From assembly GCA_017616735.1 (NCBI GenBank), contig JAFZXP010000005.1, positions 35,805-99,804 of the forward strand: a stretch of DNA of 64,000 bases, read 5' to 3'. The notes under the pieces were generated by a model, which saw nothing but the letters and a program-made list of their open reading frames with translations, did not search any database and had not been told where the DNA came from. This document shows positions 8,934 to 17,110 of the stretch, piece by piece. Both the position numbers and the translations under genes were made by a program. Source of the stretch: Bacteroidales bacterium. GTDB lineage: Bacteria > Bacteroidota > Bacteroidia > Bacteroidales > F082. Every line of letters begins with the position of its first letter. Within the stretch, counting starts at the first letter, position 1.

Positions 8934-9542
8934 ATGGCAGAATATTCGTCAATCTTATTGGAAAAAGCCGTCGATGAATTTGCCAAGCTGCCCGGCATAG
9001 GTCGCAAAACGGCCTTACGCTTGGCATTGCATCTATTGGGTGAAGAGGAACAGGTAACCGAGACTTTGGCACAATCATTGCAAAACATGCGTCACAACAT
9101 TGTTTTGTGCCGTCGTTGCTACAATATCAGCGACGAGGAACAATGCTCTATCTGCTCCAACCCCAAGAGAGACAACGAGTTGCTTTGCGTGGTGGCCGAC
9201 ATGCGCGATGTAATGGCAATAGAACGCACAGGCTCCTACAACGGATTGTACCACGTGCTTGGAGGCGTAATTGATCCAATCAATGGAATCTCGCCCAACG
9301 ATTTAAGAATCAAAGAGTTGATTGAAAGAAGTATGGCCGAACAGTTCAGGGAGATAATACTGGCATTGCCAGCCACCATCGAAGGCGACACAACCAATTA
9401 CTTCATTTCCAAAAAATTAGAACATTTTACCGGTCAGATAACCACCATCGCCAAAGGCATAGCCGTAGGCGACGCGCTTGAATTTGCCGACGAGGTGACA
9501 TTAGGACGCTCGATAGCGAACAGAATACCGTTTAACAGGTAG
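8934..9542 (+). CDS. recR: Recombination mediator protein RecR
   Basis: Acts with RecF/RecO to load RecA on gapped single-stranded DNA. Cytoplasmic, 202 residues, normal length. An N-terminal helix-hairpin-helix ([17 protein letters not shown]) is followed by a C4 zinc finger (Cys59, Cys62, Cys71, Cys74) and a Toprim domain beginning [14 protein letters not shown] with [14 protein letters not shown]. The C-terminal part ends [15 protein letters not shown], the typical Walker-B-like tail. ATG 8934 is three bases after the upstream stop. The stop lies in the left arm of a perfect hairpin shared with the convergent gene. Confidence 0.97.
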   Translation: MAEYSSILLEKAVDEFAKLPGIGRKTALRLALHLLGEEEQVTETLAQSLQNMRHNIVLCRRCYNISDEEQCSICSNPKRDNELLCVVADMRDVMAIERTGSYNGLYHVLGGVIDPINGISPNDLRIKELIERSMAEQFREIILALPATIEGDTTNYFISKKLEHFTGQITTIAKGIAVGDALEFADEVTLGRSIANRIPFNR

Positions 9543-9568
9543 AGACGTTTCAATCGAAACGTCTCTAC
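9539..9568. terminator. Perfect 13-bp hairpin between convergent genes
   Basis: GTAGAGACGTTTC (9539-9551), loop AATC, then the exact complement (9556-9568). It overlaps the recR stop and the end of the convergent small gene. No strong T run follows on either strand, so it may be a dispersed palindrome acting as a bidirectional end. Confidence 0.6.
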
Positions 9569-9795
9569 ATCATTGTTTCGTCTTCGAATAGATTCAATTG
9601 GTTTTCACAGAGATACAATTCTTCCGGCACTCCGTATTCGTAGTGCGAGATGAACCGCTCGATGTTTTTCTTAATCAGTTTAATTGGCGTGGTTTTACGC
9701 GCCTTGCAGTAGTTTTTGAGCGATTTGTACTGCCCCTGCGACAATTTGAACGTTATCGCATGGTACTTGTAACTTCTGTGATGGTGTTTTTTCAT
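9565..9795 (-). CDS. Small basic protein, possible ribbon-helix-helix
   Basis: 76 residues, lysine/histidine-rich N terminus (MKKHHHRSYKYH). The segment AITFKLSQGQYKSLKNYCKA followed by TTPIKLIKKNIERFI has the strand-helix-helix spacing of ribbon-helix-helix DNA-binding proteins, which is my only functional clue. It begins one base after the glmM stop, so it is probably co-transcribed as the distal gene. It could be a small regulator or a non-specific DNA-binding protein. No named family is recognised with confidence. Confidence 0.6.
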   Translation of the reverse strand: MKKHHHRSYKYHAITFKLSQGQYKSLKNYCKARKTTPIKLIKKNIERFISHYEYGVPEELYLCENQLNLFEDETMM

Positions 9796-9796
9796 A

Positions 9797-11179
9797 TTAC
9801 ATCATTTTCTTAGCTTCATCAAGCATCATCTGTGCAAGTCTGTCTGCTTCAGCCTCGCTCTTGCCTTCAGAATACACACGGATGATAGGCTCTGTATTGG
9901 ATTTGCGCAGGTGCACCCAGCCGTCGGCAAAATCTATCTTCACGCCGTCGATAGTTGTCACCTGCTCGTTCTTGAACTTTTCAGCCAATTTTGCCAAGAT
10001 GCCATCGACATCGGTCTGAGGCGTAAGCTGAATCTTGTTCTTCGACATATAATACAGAGGGAATATCTTCTTCAACTCCGATACAGTGCAATGATTCTCG
10101 ACGAGATATGTCAGGAACAAACCCACACCCACCAAAGCGTCACGGCCGTAGTGAATCTCAGGATAAATGACACCTCCGTTGCCTTCGCCGCCGATGACAG
10201 CGCCGACTTCCTTCATCTTGGCCACCACATTGACCTCGCCCACCGCGGCTGCTGAATATTTGCCGCCGGCTGCATTGGTAACATCGCGCAAGGCACGGGT
10301 TGATGAAAGATTTGATACAGTATTGCCTTTCTTGTGCTCGAGAATGTATGACGCGACAGTCACCAAAGTGTATTCTTCGCCGTACATCTCCCCTTTTTCG
10401 TTAATAAACGCCAGACGGTCAACATCCGGGTCAACAACGACGCCGAGGTCGGCGCCGCATTCCTTAACTTTTGCACAGGTGTCAACCAAGTTTACCGCCA
10501 ACGGCTCCGGGTTATGAGCGAATTTACCTGTCACCTCGCAGTTGAGCTCGATAATATTTTTAACACCCAACTTTCTGAGTAACATTGGAATAGCCATTCC
10601 TCCAGTTGAATTCACACCGTCAACCACCACTTTAAGGCCAGCCTTTTCGATTAGCTCTTTTTTCACCAAAGGAAGCTTGCAGACCATATCGGCATGACGT
10701 TCAATCCAACCTTCGGCCAAAGTGTAAGTGCCAATCTCATCTATTGGAGAAAACTCATACTCGTCTTTAGCAGCCTTCTCGAGAAGCCATTTTCCATCGG
10801 CAGCGTCGATAAACTCGCCTTTGTTGTCGAGGAGTTTCAAGGCATTCCATTCTTTTGGGTTGTGAGATGCCGTCAAAATCACGCCTCCGTCGGCTTTCAG
10901 CTCGGTAACGGCAATTTCAGTTGTAGGAGTCGTGCTCAAACCTATGTCAATGACATCGGCACCCATAGCCTGCAAGTTACCGCAAACCAGTTGGTTAACC
11001 ATAGTTCCAGACAAACGGCCGTCGCGGCCCACAACTATGCGCGGGCGCTTAACGCCACCACGTCTAATCAAACAAATAAATGCTGAAGTCAGCTTGACAA
11101 TATCTATCGGGGTCAACCCGTCGTCCGGTCTGCCGCCAATTGTTCCACGGAATCCGGAAATTGATTTAATTAATGGCAT
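9797..11179 (-). CDS. glmM: Phosphoglucosamine mutase-like phosphohexomutase
   Basis: Expected to convert glucosamine-6-phosphate to glucosamine-1-phosphate on the way to UDP-GlcNAc for peptidoglycan and LPS. Cytoplasmic, 460 residues. Phosphoserine loop TASHNP (Ser105), metal loop DPDVDR (Asp250, Asp252, Asp254), specificity loop GGEGNGGVIYPEIHYGRD, and C-terminal RKSNTEPIIRVY. GGEGNGG and the GlmM-like start (IKSISGFRGTIGG) favour glucosamine over mannose or glucose. This is the second phosphohexomutase of the window. A TAATTTTG box lies 17 bases before the ATG. Confidence 0.88.
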   Translation of the reverse strand: MPLIKSISGFRGTIGGRPDDGLTPIDIVKLTSAFICLIRRGGVKRPRIVVGRDGRLSGTMVNQLVCGNLQAMGADVIDIGLSTTPTTEIAVTELKADGGVILTASHNPKEWNALKLLDNKGEFIDAADGKWLLEKAAKDEYEFSPIDEIGTYTLAEGWIERHADMVCKLPLVKKELIEKAGLKVVVDGVNSTGGMAIPMLLRKLGVKNIIELNCEVTGKFAHNPEPLAVNLVDTCAKVKECGADLGVVVDPDVDRLAFINEKGEMYGEEYTLVTVASYILEHKKGNTVSNLSSTRALRDVTNAAGGKYSAAAVGEVNVVAKMKEVGAVIGGEGNGGVIYPEIHYGRDALVGVGLFLTYLVENHCTVSELKKIFPLYYMSKNKIQLTPQTDVDGILAKLAEKFKNEQVTTIDGVKIDFADGWVHLRKSNTEPIIRVYSEGKSEAEADRLAQMMLDEAKKMM

Positions 11180-11196
11180 AATTCTAAAAATTTTCG

Positions 11197-11204
11197 CAAA
11201 ATTA
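11197..11204 (-). promoter_or_regulatory. Promoter -7 box TAATTTTG for glmM
   Basis: Minus-strand TAATTTTGC, 17 bases upstream of the glmM ATG at 11179. Confidence 0.6.
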
Positions 11205-11235
11205 TGGTTTTTATTTTACATTTCCAAATTAATTT

Positions 11236-11312
11236 TAGCCATTAGCCACTAGCTTTTAGCCATTAGCGATTGAATAAAAAAAAACTAATGGCTAATGACT
11301 AATAGCTAATAG
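11236..11312. repeat. Inverted pair of heptamer tracts
   Basis: Left tract 11236-11270: five units of TAGCNNN type (TAGCCAT, TAGCCAC, TAGCTTT, TAGCCAT, TAGCGAT). Right tract 11285-11312: four units CTAATGG/CTAATGA/CTAATAG/CTAATAG. The two are imperfectly complementary and sit directly upstream of a promoter box. Confidence 0.85.
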
Positions 11313-11320
11313 CTTTTTTG

Positions 11321-11328
11321 TATCTTTG
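11321..11328 (+). promoter_or_regulatory. Promoter -7 box TATCTTTG for the TPR gene
   Basis: TATCTTTGCA, 14 bases before the ATG at 11343. The -33 region falls within the heptamer tract. Confidence 0.7.
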
Positions 11329-11342
11329 CAAAAAATTGAATA

Positions 11343-12764
11343 ATGTTCGACGACGACAATTTCTTGGATGACGACATGGAGGTGAACGAGCTGGTTGACC
11401 GTTTCGAAAAGATGGTCAAGCAGCAGCAGTCGTGCTACTTCGACGCCGACGAGCTCAACGTCATCGTGGAACATTATCTGCATCACAACAACATCAAAAA
11501 AGCCAACTTGGCAGCAGACATCGCCATAACATATCATCCCAACAATCCTCTGATACAAATCATCCGCGCAAAGCAACTTCTGGCCAACTCTGACGCAAAA
11601 GAAGCTCTAAAAACGCTGAAAAACGCCACTTTCGACCACGAAGACGCTGATTATCAGATTACATTAGGAGCCTGTTATTCCGATTTAGGCGAAAACGAGA
11701 AAGCCATCAAAGCTTACATGAAAGCCGTGAAAGCCTTCGATTACAAGGATTGCGAGGATTTATACAACTCAATCGCCATTGAATACGAAAACATGGGCGA
11801 CATAGAGAAGGCTCTGAAATATTTCATCCTGGCTCTGCGTCGTGACACGGAACTCGACGAACAGTATTTCGAGATTCGCAACTGCTATTCGATGCTTGGC
11901 AAGATGGACGATGCCATTGAGTTTTTCCGAAGCGAGATAGACCGCGACCCATACAGCGTCTCGGCCTGGATGGCATTGGGCAACTGCTATGTTCGCATAG
12001 GCAAGCTGGATTCGGCCATCGACCAGTTTGAATATGCAGTGGCCATCGACCCGCATTACAAGAAAGGTTACATCGACATTGCCACAGCCTACAACGAACT
12101 GGACCGTTTCACCGATACAATCGAAATTGTGAACGAAGCCTTGCGTTACAATGCTGAATCGGCGCTTCTGCTATGCTTGTTTGGCGAGGCCAAAGCCAAA
12201 CTGGGCGACACCGAAGAGGCTTTCAAGATTTACAAGAAGGCCATGAAGATGGACGACAACCTGCCCGAGGCTTACGCCGGCATCGGTTTCCTGCTAAGCG
12301 ACGAGAACAATCCATGGTCGGCCATAAAATTCCTAAAGCACGCCCACACCCTTTCGCCATACAACACCGACTACATTTACGTGCTTGTGGAGGAATACAA
12401 TAAAATTGAGGAACACGACATAGCGTTGAGATATGTCAACGAGATTCTCGACCTCAATCCATATGACGAAAACGTATACATTGCCATGATGGAATGTTAC
12501 GTACTGAAAGACAATCCAGAGAAAGCCATGGAGTCGCTGGAACGCGGTCTGCGTATACTTCCCGGCAACGCTTCGCTGCTTTATCGCAAAGCATTCCTCT
12601 ATTTTGCTCAAGACCAGACCGAATCGGGACTGCTGACGCTGGAGATGGCATTGGAACGCGACTACGACGGACACATGGAATTTTTGAGCTTCGACGCCGA
12701 GAATCTTACCAACAATCAGGCTATCATGGATTTAATTGAAGAATACAGAAGAAAGAAATCATGA
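11343..12764 (+). CDS. Cytoplasmic tetratricopeptide-repeat protein
   Basis: 473 residues, no signal peptide, very acidic start (MFDDDNFLDDDMEV). From about residue 45 to the end the sequence is a superhelix of roughly a dozen TPR units, recognisable by repeated patterns such as ALGNCYVRIGKLDSAIDQFEYA and GEAKAKLGDTEEAFKIYKKA. This is a protein-protein interaction scaffold; no catalytic domain is visible. Proteins of this layout are common in Bacteroidales, and I do not know a demonstrated role. Its stop overlaps the next start by four bases, so it is coupled to the small exporter and perhaps to aroE. Confidence 0.85.
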   Translation: MFDDDNFLDDDMEVNELVDRFEKMVKQQQSCYFDADELNVIVEHYLHHNNIKKANLAADIAITYHPNNPLIQIIRAKQLLANSDAKEALKTLKNATFDHEDADYQITLGACYSDLGENEKAIKAYMKAVKAFDYKDCEDLYNSIAIEYENMGDIEKALKYFILALRRDTELDEQYFEIRNCYSMLGKMDDAIEFFRSEIDRDPYSVSAWMALGNCYVRIGKLDSAIDQFEYAVAIDPHYKKGYIDIATAYNELDRFTDTIEIVNEALRYNAESALLLCLFGEAKAKLGDTEEAFKIYKKAMKMDDNLPEAYAGIGFLLSDENNPWSAIKFLKHAHTLSPYNTDYIYVLVEEYNKIEEHDIALRYVNEILDLNPYDENVYIAMMECYVLKDNPEKAMESLERGLRILPGNASLLYRKAFLYFAQDQTESGLLTLEMALERDYDGHMEFLSFDAENLTNNQAIMDLIEEYRRKKS

Positions 12765-13249
12765 AAAACTACATCTACATTTTCCTAATAGCGATGGTGC
12801 CGCTCATTGAATTGCGTGGCGCTATACCGGTAGCATACGGCATTCACACCGCCAACCCGGAATTCAGCCTTCTTTGGAGCTACATCATAATCGCGATAGG
12901 CAATATCCTGCCAGTACCTTTCATTTATCTTTTCGCCCGCAAAGTTTTGGAATGGGGCAAAGACAAGCGTTATGTCGGCAAATTCTTCACTTGGTGCCTC
13001 AACAAAGGCGAAAAAGGCGGTCAGAAGCTGCAAGCCAAGGCCGGACGCGGACTTTATTGGGCACTGTTGCTCTTTGTAGGCATTCCGTTGCCGGGCACAG
13101 GAGCATGGACGGGTACACTAGCCGCCAGTTTCCTGGATATGGGCTTCAAAAAAAGCGTCATAGCCGTAATCGGAGGCGTTGTGCTGGCAAGTGTCATTGT
13201 CGGCTTGGTGTGCACATTAGGATTTGGAGCATTTTTTGGAATAAATTAA
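12761..13249 (+). CDS. Small multi-drug export-like membrane protein (PF06695 type)
   Basis: 162 residues with four or five hydrophobic segments. The start MKNYIYIFLIAMVPLIELRGAIP carries the ELRGAIP motif characteristic of the putative small multi-drug export family (COG2426). A conserved LFVGIPLPGTGAWTG segment follows a basic loop. The transport function is a family name only; no substrate has been shown to my knowledge. Coupled by a four-base overlap to the TPR gene upstream and followed by aroE after four bases. Confidence 0.82.
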   Translation: MKNYIYIFLIAMVPLIELRGAIPVAYGIHTANPEFSLLWSYIIIAIGNILPVPFIYLFARKVLEWGKDKRYVGKFFTWCLNKGEKGGQKLQAKAGRGLYWALLLFVGIPLPGTGAWTGTLAASFLDMGFKKSVIAVIGGVVLASVIVGLVCTLGFGAFFGIN

Positions 13250-13253
13250 CATC

Positions 13254-13976
13254 ATGCAATATTACGGACTCATCGGACATCCTTTAAGTCATTCTTTTTC
13301 AAAGGCTTATTTTGAAGACAAATTCAGAAACGAGGATTTGGACTGTTTCTTCATCAATTTTGACATAGAAAAGCTTGACAGCATCAAAGACATTCTGATA
13401 CAATACCCCGATTTACAAGGCTTTACGACGACACATCCTTATAAAAAAGCTATTTTCAAATACCTGGCCGATATAGATGAGAACGCCAAGCAGATCGGTG
13501 CTGTCAATGTTGTGAAAATCGACGCCAACAGAAAACTCAAGGGATTCAACACTGATTACATTGGTTTTCAGGGTTTGCTGGAAGAAGCCACTGGTGGCAA
13601 AAAGATTGAGAAAGCTTATGTCTGCGGCACCGGAGGCGCTTCTGAAGCCGTGAAGTTCGTTTTAAAAAAGAAATGCATCAGTTTCGAGGTTTTGTCAAGA
13701 AAAGACGATTCCTATCAAAGGTTGAAAGCATCCGGATTCCGCAGCAACGAGTTGATTATCAACGCAACACCAGTAGGAATGTATCCTAATTCAAACGACT
13801 TGTTAGACCTGCCTTATGTAACGGCCAACGCAACCAACATCTTCATCGATTTGATTTATAATCCAGAGGAGACCATGTTCATGAAGAAGGCGAAAAAATA
13901 TGGGGCAAAGACGTTTAATGGATTGAAAATGTTGACGTTACAAGCTGAGGCAGCGTGGAAGATTTGGAGTTTATAA
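13254..13976 (+). CDS. aroE: Shikimate dehydrogenase
   Basis: NADPH-dependent reduction of 3-dehydroshikimate to shikimate in aromatic amino acid synthesis. 240 residues, short compared with E. coli AroE (272) but usual for Bacteroidales. Substrate-binding SHSFSKAYF (LSHS), catalytic Lys64 in TTTHPYKK (the usual NVTxPxK motif has drifted at its first residues), Asn85 in GAVNV, Asp101 in GFNTD, nucleotide loop GTGGAS. The stop TAA (13974-13976) is followed after one base by a palindromic element. Confidence 0.93.
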   Translation: MQYYGLIGHPLSHSFSKAYFEDKFRNEDLDCFFINFDIEKLDSIKDILIQYPDLQGFTTTHPYKKAIFKYLADIDENAKQIGAVNVVKIDANRKLKGFNTDYIGFQGLLEEATGGKKIEKAYVCGTGGASEAVKFVLKKKCISFEVLSRKDDSYQRLKASGFRSNELIINATPVGMYPNSNDLLDLPYVTANATNIFIDLIYNPEETMFMKKAKKYGAKTFNGLKMLTLQAEAAWKIWSL

Positions 13977-13977
13977 A

Positions 13978-14057
13978 GACGGAAAACTATGCGAAAAATA
14001 GCAGGCATTGCGTGAGCTGAAAAAATTAGCCTGCGGCTTTTCGCATAGTTTGGAGTC
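13978..14057 (+). repeat. Palindromic element, core type B (copy 1)
   Basis: 80 bp, starting two bases after the aroE stop. Stem AAACTATGCGAAAA/TTTTCGCATAGTTT (to 14038-14051); inner stem GCAGGC/GCCTGC (14001-14006/14029-14034). Relative to the other B copies, A is replaced by G in one arm and T by C in the other. Confidence 0.9.
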
Positions 14058-14065
14058 AATGGTGA

Positions 14066-14098
14066 AAGTTATAAAGTTGAAAGTTGAAAGTTAAAAGT
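14066..14098. repeat. Heptamer tract up to the tex start codon
   Basis: AGTTATA/AGTTGAA/AGTTGAA/AGTTAAA units in phase; the last AGT merges with the GTG start of tex. Confidence 0.85.
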
Positions 14099-16217
14099 GG
14101 AATTTGTTAACATTATATCTCGGGAGTTTAATGTCAGCACAAGAGTGGCTGAAAATGTGATCAAGCTGCTCGGCGAGGGCGCGACCGTGCCGTTCATAGC
14201 GCGTTATCGCAAGGAGATGACCGACACTATGAACGAGGAGACTGTGGCAGAGGTTAAAAAACGCCTCGAACAGCTAGAAGAATTGGAAAAGCGCAAGGAT
14301 TTTGTGCTGAAAGCGATAGCCGAGCTTGACAAGCTGACGCCCGAACTCGAAAAACAGATAGTTAACGCCGCGACTTTGCAAGATGTCGAGGATTTATACC
14401 TCCCCTACAAACCTAAACGCCGCACCAAAGCCGAGATAGCGCGCCAAAAAGGTCTGGAGCCTCTGGCCAAACTCATCATGTCGCAAAACAGCGACGATGT
14501 CAACGGCATGGCCAAACGCTTTGTCAATAAAGAAAAAGATGTCAACAGCGAAGAAGAAGCCTTGAAGGGCGCCTGCGACATCATGGCCGAATGGGTTTCG
14601 GAAAACATCAACGGACGTAACAGAATTCGCAAGATATATCACAAAAACGGCATCATTTCCTCCACCTTGGTTAAAGGCAAGGAAGAAGAGGCCCAAACCT
14701 ATAAACAATACTTCAATTTCAGCGAACCAATCGCCAAGGCTCCGTCGCACCGCATCCTTGCCTTATTCAGAGCCGAAGAAGAAGGCCTGCTGAAGGTGAA
14801 GCTAAGCATTGACGCCGACGAGGCGCTTAGCACGCTCGACAGTATATTTCTCAAGAACGACAACGCCTCCACCGATTTGGTGCAGGATGCCATCGACGAC
14901 GCTTGGAAGCGTCTGCTTGAGCCGTCGCTTGAAACTGAGATACGGGCATTGTACAAGCAAAATGCCGACGAGGTCGCTGTCAAGGTGTTTGCCGAAAATC
15001 TACGCCAGCTATTGTTGGCAGCTCCACTTGGCAAGAAACGGGTATTAGCCCTCGACCCAGGCTTCCGCACAGGATGCAAGGTGGTTATTCTTAACGAGTT
15101 AGGTGCCCTGATACATAACGAGACCATCTACCCTCACCCGCCTCAAAACGAGACAGGCAAATCGGCAGCCAAAATCAGCCACCTGGTACAGGCATACAAA
15201 ATCGATGTCATCGCCATTGGCAACGGCACCGCCGGACGCGAAACCGAAGACTTCATCCGTGGCATCAGATTCGACCGCGACATCACAGCTGTAATGGTCA
15301 ACGAGAGCGGCGCTTCGATATATTCAGCCAGCAAGGTGGCTCGTGTGGAGTTTCCTGATTACGACATAACAGTTCGCGGCGCAGTGAGTATCGGACGGCG
15401 TTTAATGGATCCTCTGGCCGAACTGGTAAAAATCGACCCAAAATCGATAGGTGTCGGACAATATCAGCACGATGTCAACCAGAAGATGCTTGGCGACGAA
15501 TTGAACACAGTGGTTGAAAGCTGCGTGAACGCCGTAGGTGTCGAGTTGAACTCAGCCAGCGAGCAGTTGCTGTCGTATGTTAGCGGAGTCGGACCGCAAC
15601 TAGCCAGTTCGATTGTAAAATATCGCAACGAAAACGGCGGATTTACCAGCCGTCGTCAGCTGATGGATGTGCCACGCCTCGGAGCCAAAGCTTTTGAGCA
15701 ATGCGCCGGATTCTTGAGAATTCACGATTCAAAACAGCCTCTTGACGCCAGCGCCGTGCATCCCGAAAGCTATCACATAGTAGAGAAAATGGCCAAAAAG
15801 CTTGGCGTAAAAGTCGAGGAACTTATCGGCAATGACGAGCTGATTGACAAGATTAACCCTAAAGAATTCATCGAGAAAGATTTCGGTATCGAGACCATCA
15901 ACGACATCATAGCCGAGCTCAAGAAACCCGGCCGCGACCCGCGTAAGAGTTTCGAGATGTTTGAGTTTGACAAAAACATCAGAAGCATCAACGATCTGAG
16001 GCCAGGCATGGAGCTTGTAGGAATTGTAACCAATATCACGGCTTTCGGATGCTTTGTCGATATAGGTGTGCATCAGGACGGTCTGGTGCACATCAGTCAG
16101 ATGTCGAACAGCTATATCACCGACCCTAATCAAGTGGTGAAACTCAACCAAAAAGTTAAGGTCAAAGTGACTGATGTCGACATTCCTCGCAAACGAATCT
16201 CACTAAGTATGAAATAA
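14097..16217 (+). CDS. tex: Tex-family RNA-binding transcription accessory protein
   Basis: Cytoplasmic RNA-binding factor related to eukaryotic Spt6, 706 residues. Order: N-terminal helical Tex domain (EGATVPFIARYRKEM at the start), YqgF/RNase H-like domain from about 315 (KKRVLALDPGFRTGCK), helix-hairpin-helix pair at about 490-540 (YVSGVGPQLASSIVKYR, VPRLGAKAFEQCAGFLR), and C-terminal S1 domain from about 635 (GIVTNITAFGCFVDIG, QDGLVHISQMS). The start is GTG at 14097: a stop in frame at 14085 leaves no earlier option, and the family motif begins at once. The leader is made of repeat sequence, so promoter and translation signals may come from the repeat. Confidence 0.95.
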   Translation: MEFVNIISREFNVSTRVAENVIKLLGEGATVPFIARYRKEMTDTMNEETVAEVKKRLEQLEELEKRKDFVLKAIAELDKLTPELEKQIVNAATLQDVEDLYLPYKPKRRTKAEIARQKGLEPLAKLIMSQNSDDVNGMAKRFVNKEKDVNSEEEALKGACDIMAEWVSENINGRNRIRKIYHKNGIISSTLVKGKEEEAQTYKQYFNFSEPIAKAPSHRILALFRAEEEGLLKVKLSIDADEALSTLDSIFLKNDNASTDLVQDAIDDAWKRLLEPSLETEIRALYKQNADEVAVKVFAENLRQLLLAAPLGKKRVLALDPGFRTGCKVVILNELGALIHNETIYPHPPQNETGKSAAKISHLVQAYKIDVIAIGNGTAGRETEDFIRGIRFDRDITAVMVNESGASIYSASKVARVEFPDYDITVRGAVSIGRRLMDPLAELVKIDPKSIGVGQYQHDVNQKMLGDELNTVVESCVNAVGVELNSASEQLLSYVSGVGPQLASSIVKYRNENGGFTSRRQLMDVPRLGAKAFEQCAGFLRIHDSKQPLDASAVHPESYHIVEKMAKKLGVKVEELIGNDELIDKINPKEFIEKDFGIETINDIIAELKKPGRDPRKSFEMFEFDKNIRSINDLRPGMELVGIVTNITAFGCFVDIGVHQDGLVHISQMSNSYITDPNQVVKLNQKVKVKVTDVDIPRKRISLSMK

Positions 16218-16243
16218 AATATCAACCGTTACGTTACAATGGT

Positions 16244-17047
16244 ATGAAAAAACATATACTAATAGGATTATTCATCGCCTTGTTGGCCCTGCCATTCGGC
16301 GCCAAGTCGCAGGTTTTCCTCGGTGAGGCGTTTGTAGGGTACAACATCTGCCAAGTGGACGGCGACCAGATCATGGGATTCTTCAAACAAGGCATCAACG
16401 TAGGTGTCGGTGTCATTACACCAATCTGGACAAAAGACAAATTCAGCCTTGAGTTGTCGCTTGAGGTGCTCTACAACCAAAAAGGCTCCAAACAAGGCAG
16501 AAAATATTGGAGTCACCAGATAGATCCCGTCACCGGACATGAAATCACCGGTGAATACAACCTCAGTCTGAGTTATGGCGAAGTGCCATTCATGGTATAT
16601 TTCACCGATAAGAAAGTTGTATCGGCCGGCGTCGGTCTCTCATACGCGCGTCTGATGGGCCTCACCGAATATGAACACGGCGTAAAAACCAACGTTACTG
16701 CCAGCAGCGGCGAGTTCGACCAAAACGAATTCAACATTCTAGCCGACGTTAAAATTCGCGTGTACAAAAGATGGAAATTGGGATTCAGATATTCCTACTC
16801 CCTCAACCCTATCAGAGAACGCGAATACTTCGACATCGAGGGCAACTCGCTCGGAGTTTTCAAGCAATACAACAACCTGTTCACCTTCCGTCTAACTTAC
16901 GTTTTCAACGAAAAACTTGAGGATCTGGTTCGTGAGGAATACCGCTACACAGGCGACAATCCTAAGTTCCACGACAAAGCGGTACAACGGCAAATCAGAA
17001 AATTAAAGAGAAAACAGGAACGGGAAGCAAGAAAAGAAAGCCATTAG
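16244..17047 (+). CDS. Outer-membrane beta-barrel protein (PorT-like family)
   Basis: 267 residues. Signal peptide ending GAKSQ, then alternating hydrophobic/aromatic strands with glycine turns (FVGYNICQVDGDQIMGF, INVGVGVITPIW, SLELSLEVLYNQKG, WKLGFRYSYSLNPI, NLFTFRLTYVF), the pattern of the PF13568-type outer-membrane barrels of Bacteroidota. After the last strand there is an unusual highly charged tail (RQIRKLKRKQEREARKE), which should face the periplasm. It lies 26 bases after tex on the same strand. The stop TAG sits in the first unit of a heptamer tract. Role unknown. Confidence 0.75.
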   Translation: MKKHILIGLFIALLALPFGAKSQVFLGEAFVGYNICQVDGDQIMGFFKQGINVGVGVITPIWTKDKFSLELSLEVLYNQKGSKQGRKYWSHQIDPVTGHEITGEYNLSLSYGEVPFMVYFTDKKVVSAGVGLSYARLMGLTEYEHGVKTNVTASSGEFDQNEFNILADVKIRVYKRWKLGFRYSYSLNPIREREYFDIEGNSLGVFKQYNNLFTFRLTYVFNEKLEDLVREEYRYTGDNPKFHDKAVQRQIRKLKRKQEREARKESH

Positions 17048-17110
17048 TCTTTAGTTCTAACGACTAACAACTAATGGCTAATGGCTAATAGCTAATCGCT
17101 AATGGCTAAT
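17044..17110. repeat. Heptamer tract through both convergent stop codons
   Basis: About nine in-phase 7-bp units (TTAGTCT, TTAGTTC, TAACGAC, TAACAAC, TAATGGC twice, TAATAGC, TAATCGC, TAATGGC). It contains the stop codon of the barrel gene (17045-17047) and that of the convergent peptidase (17106-17108). Confidence 0.9.
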
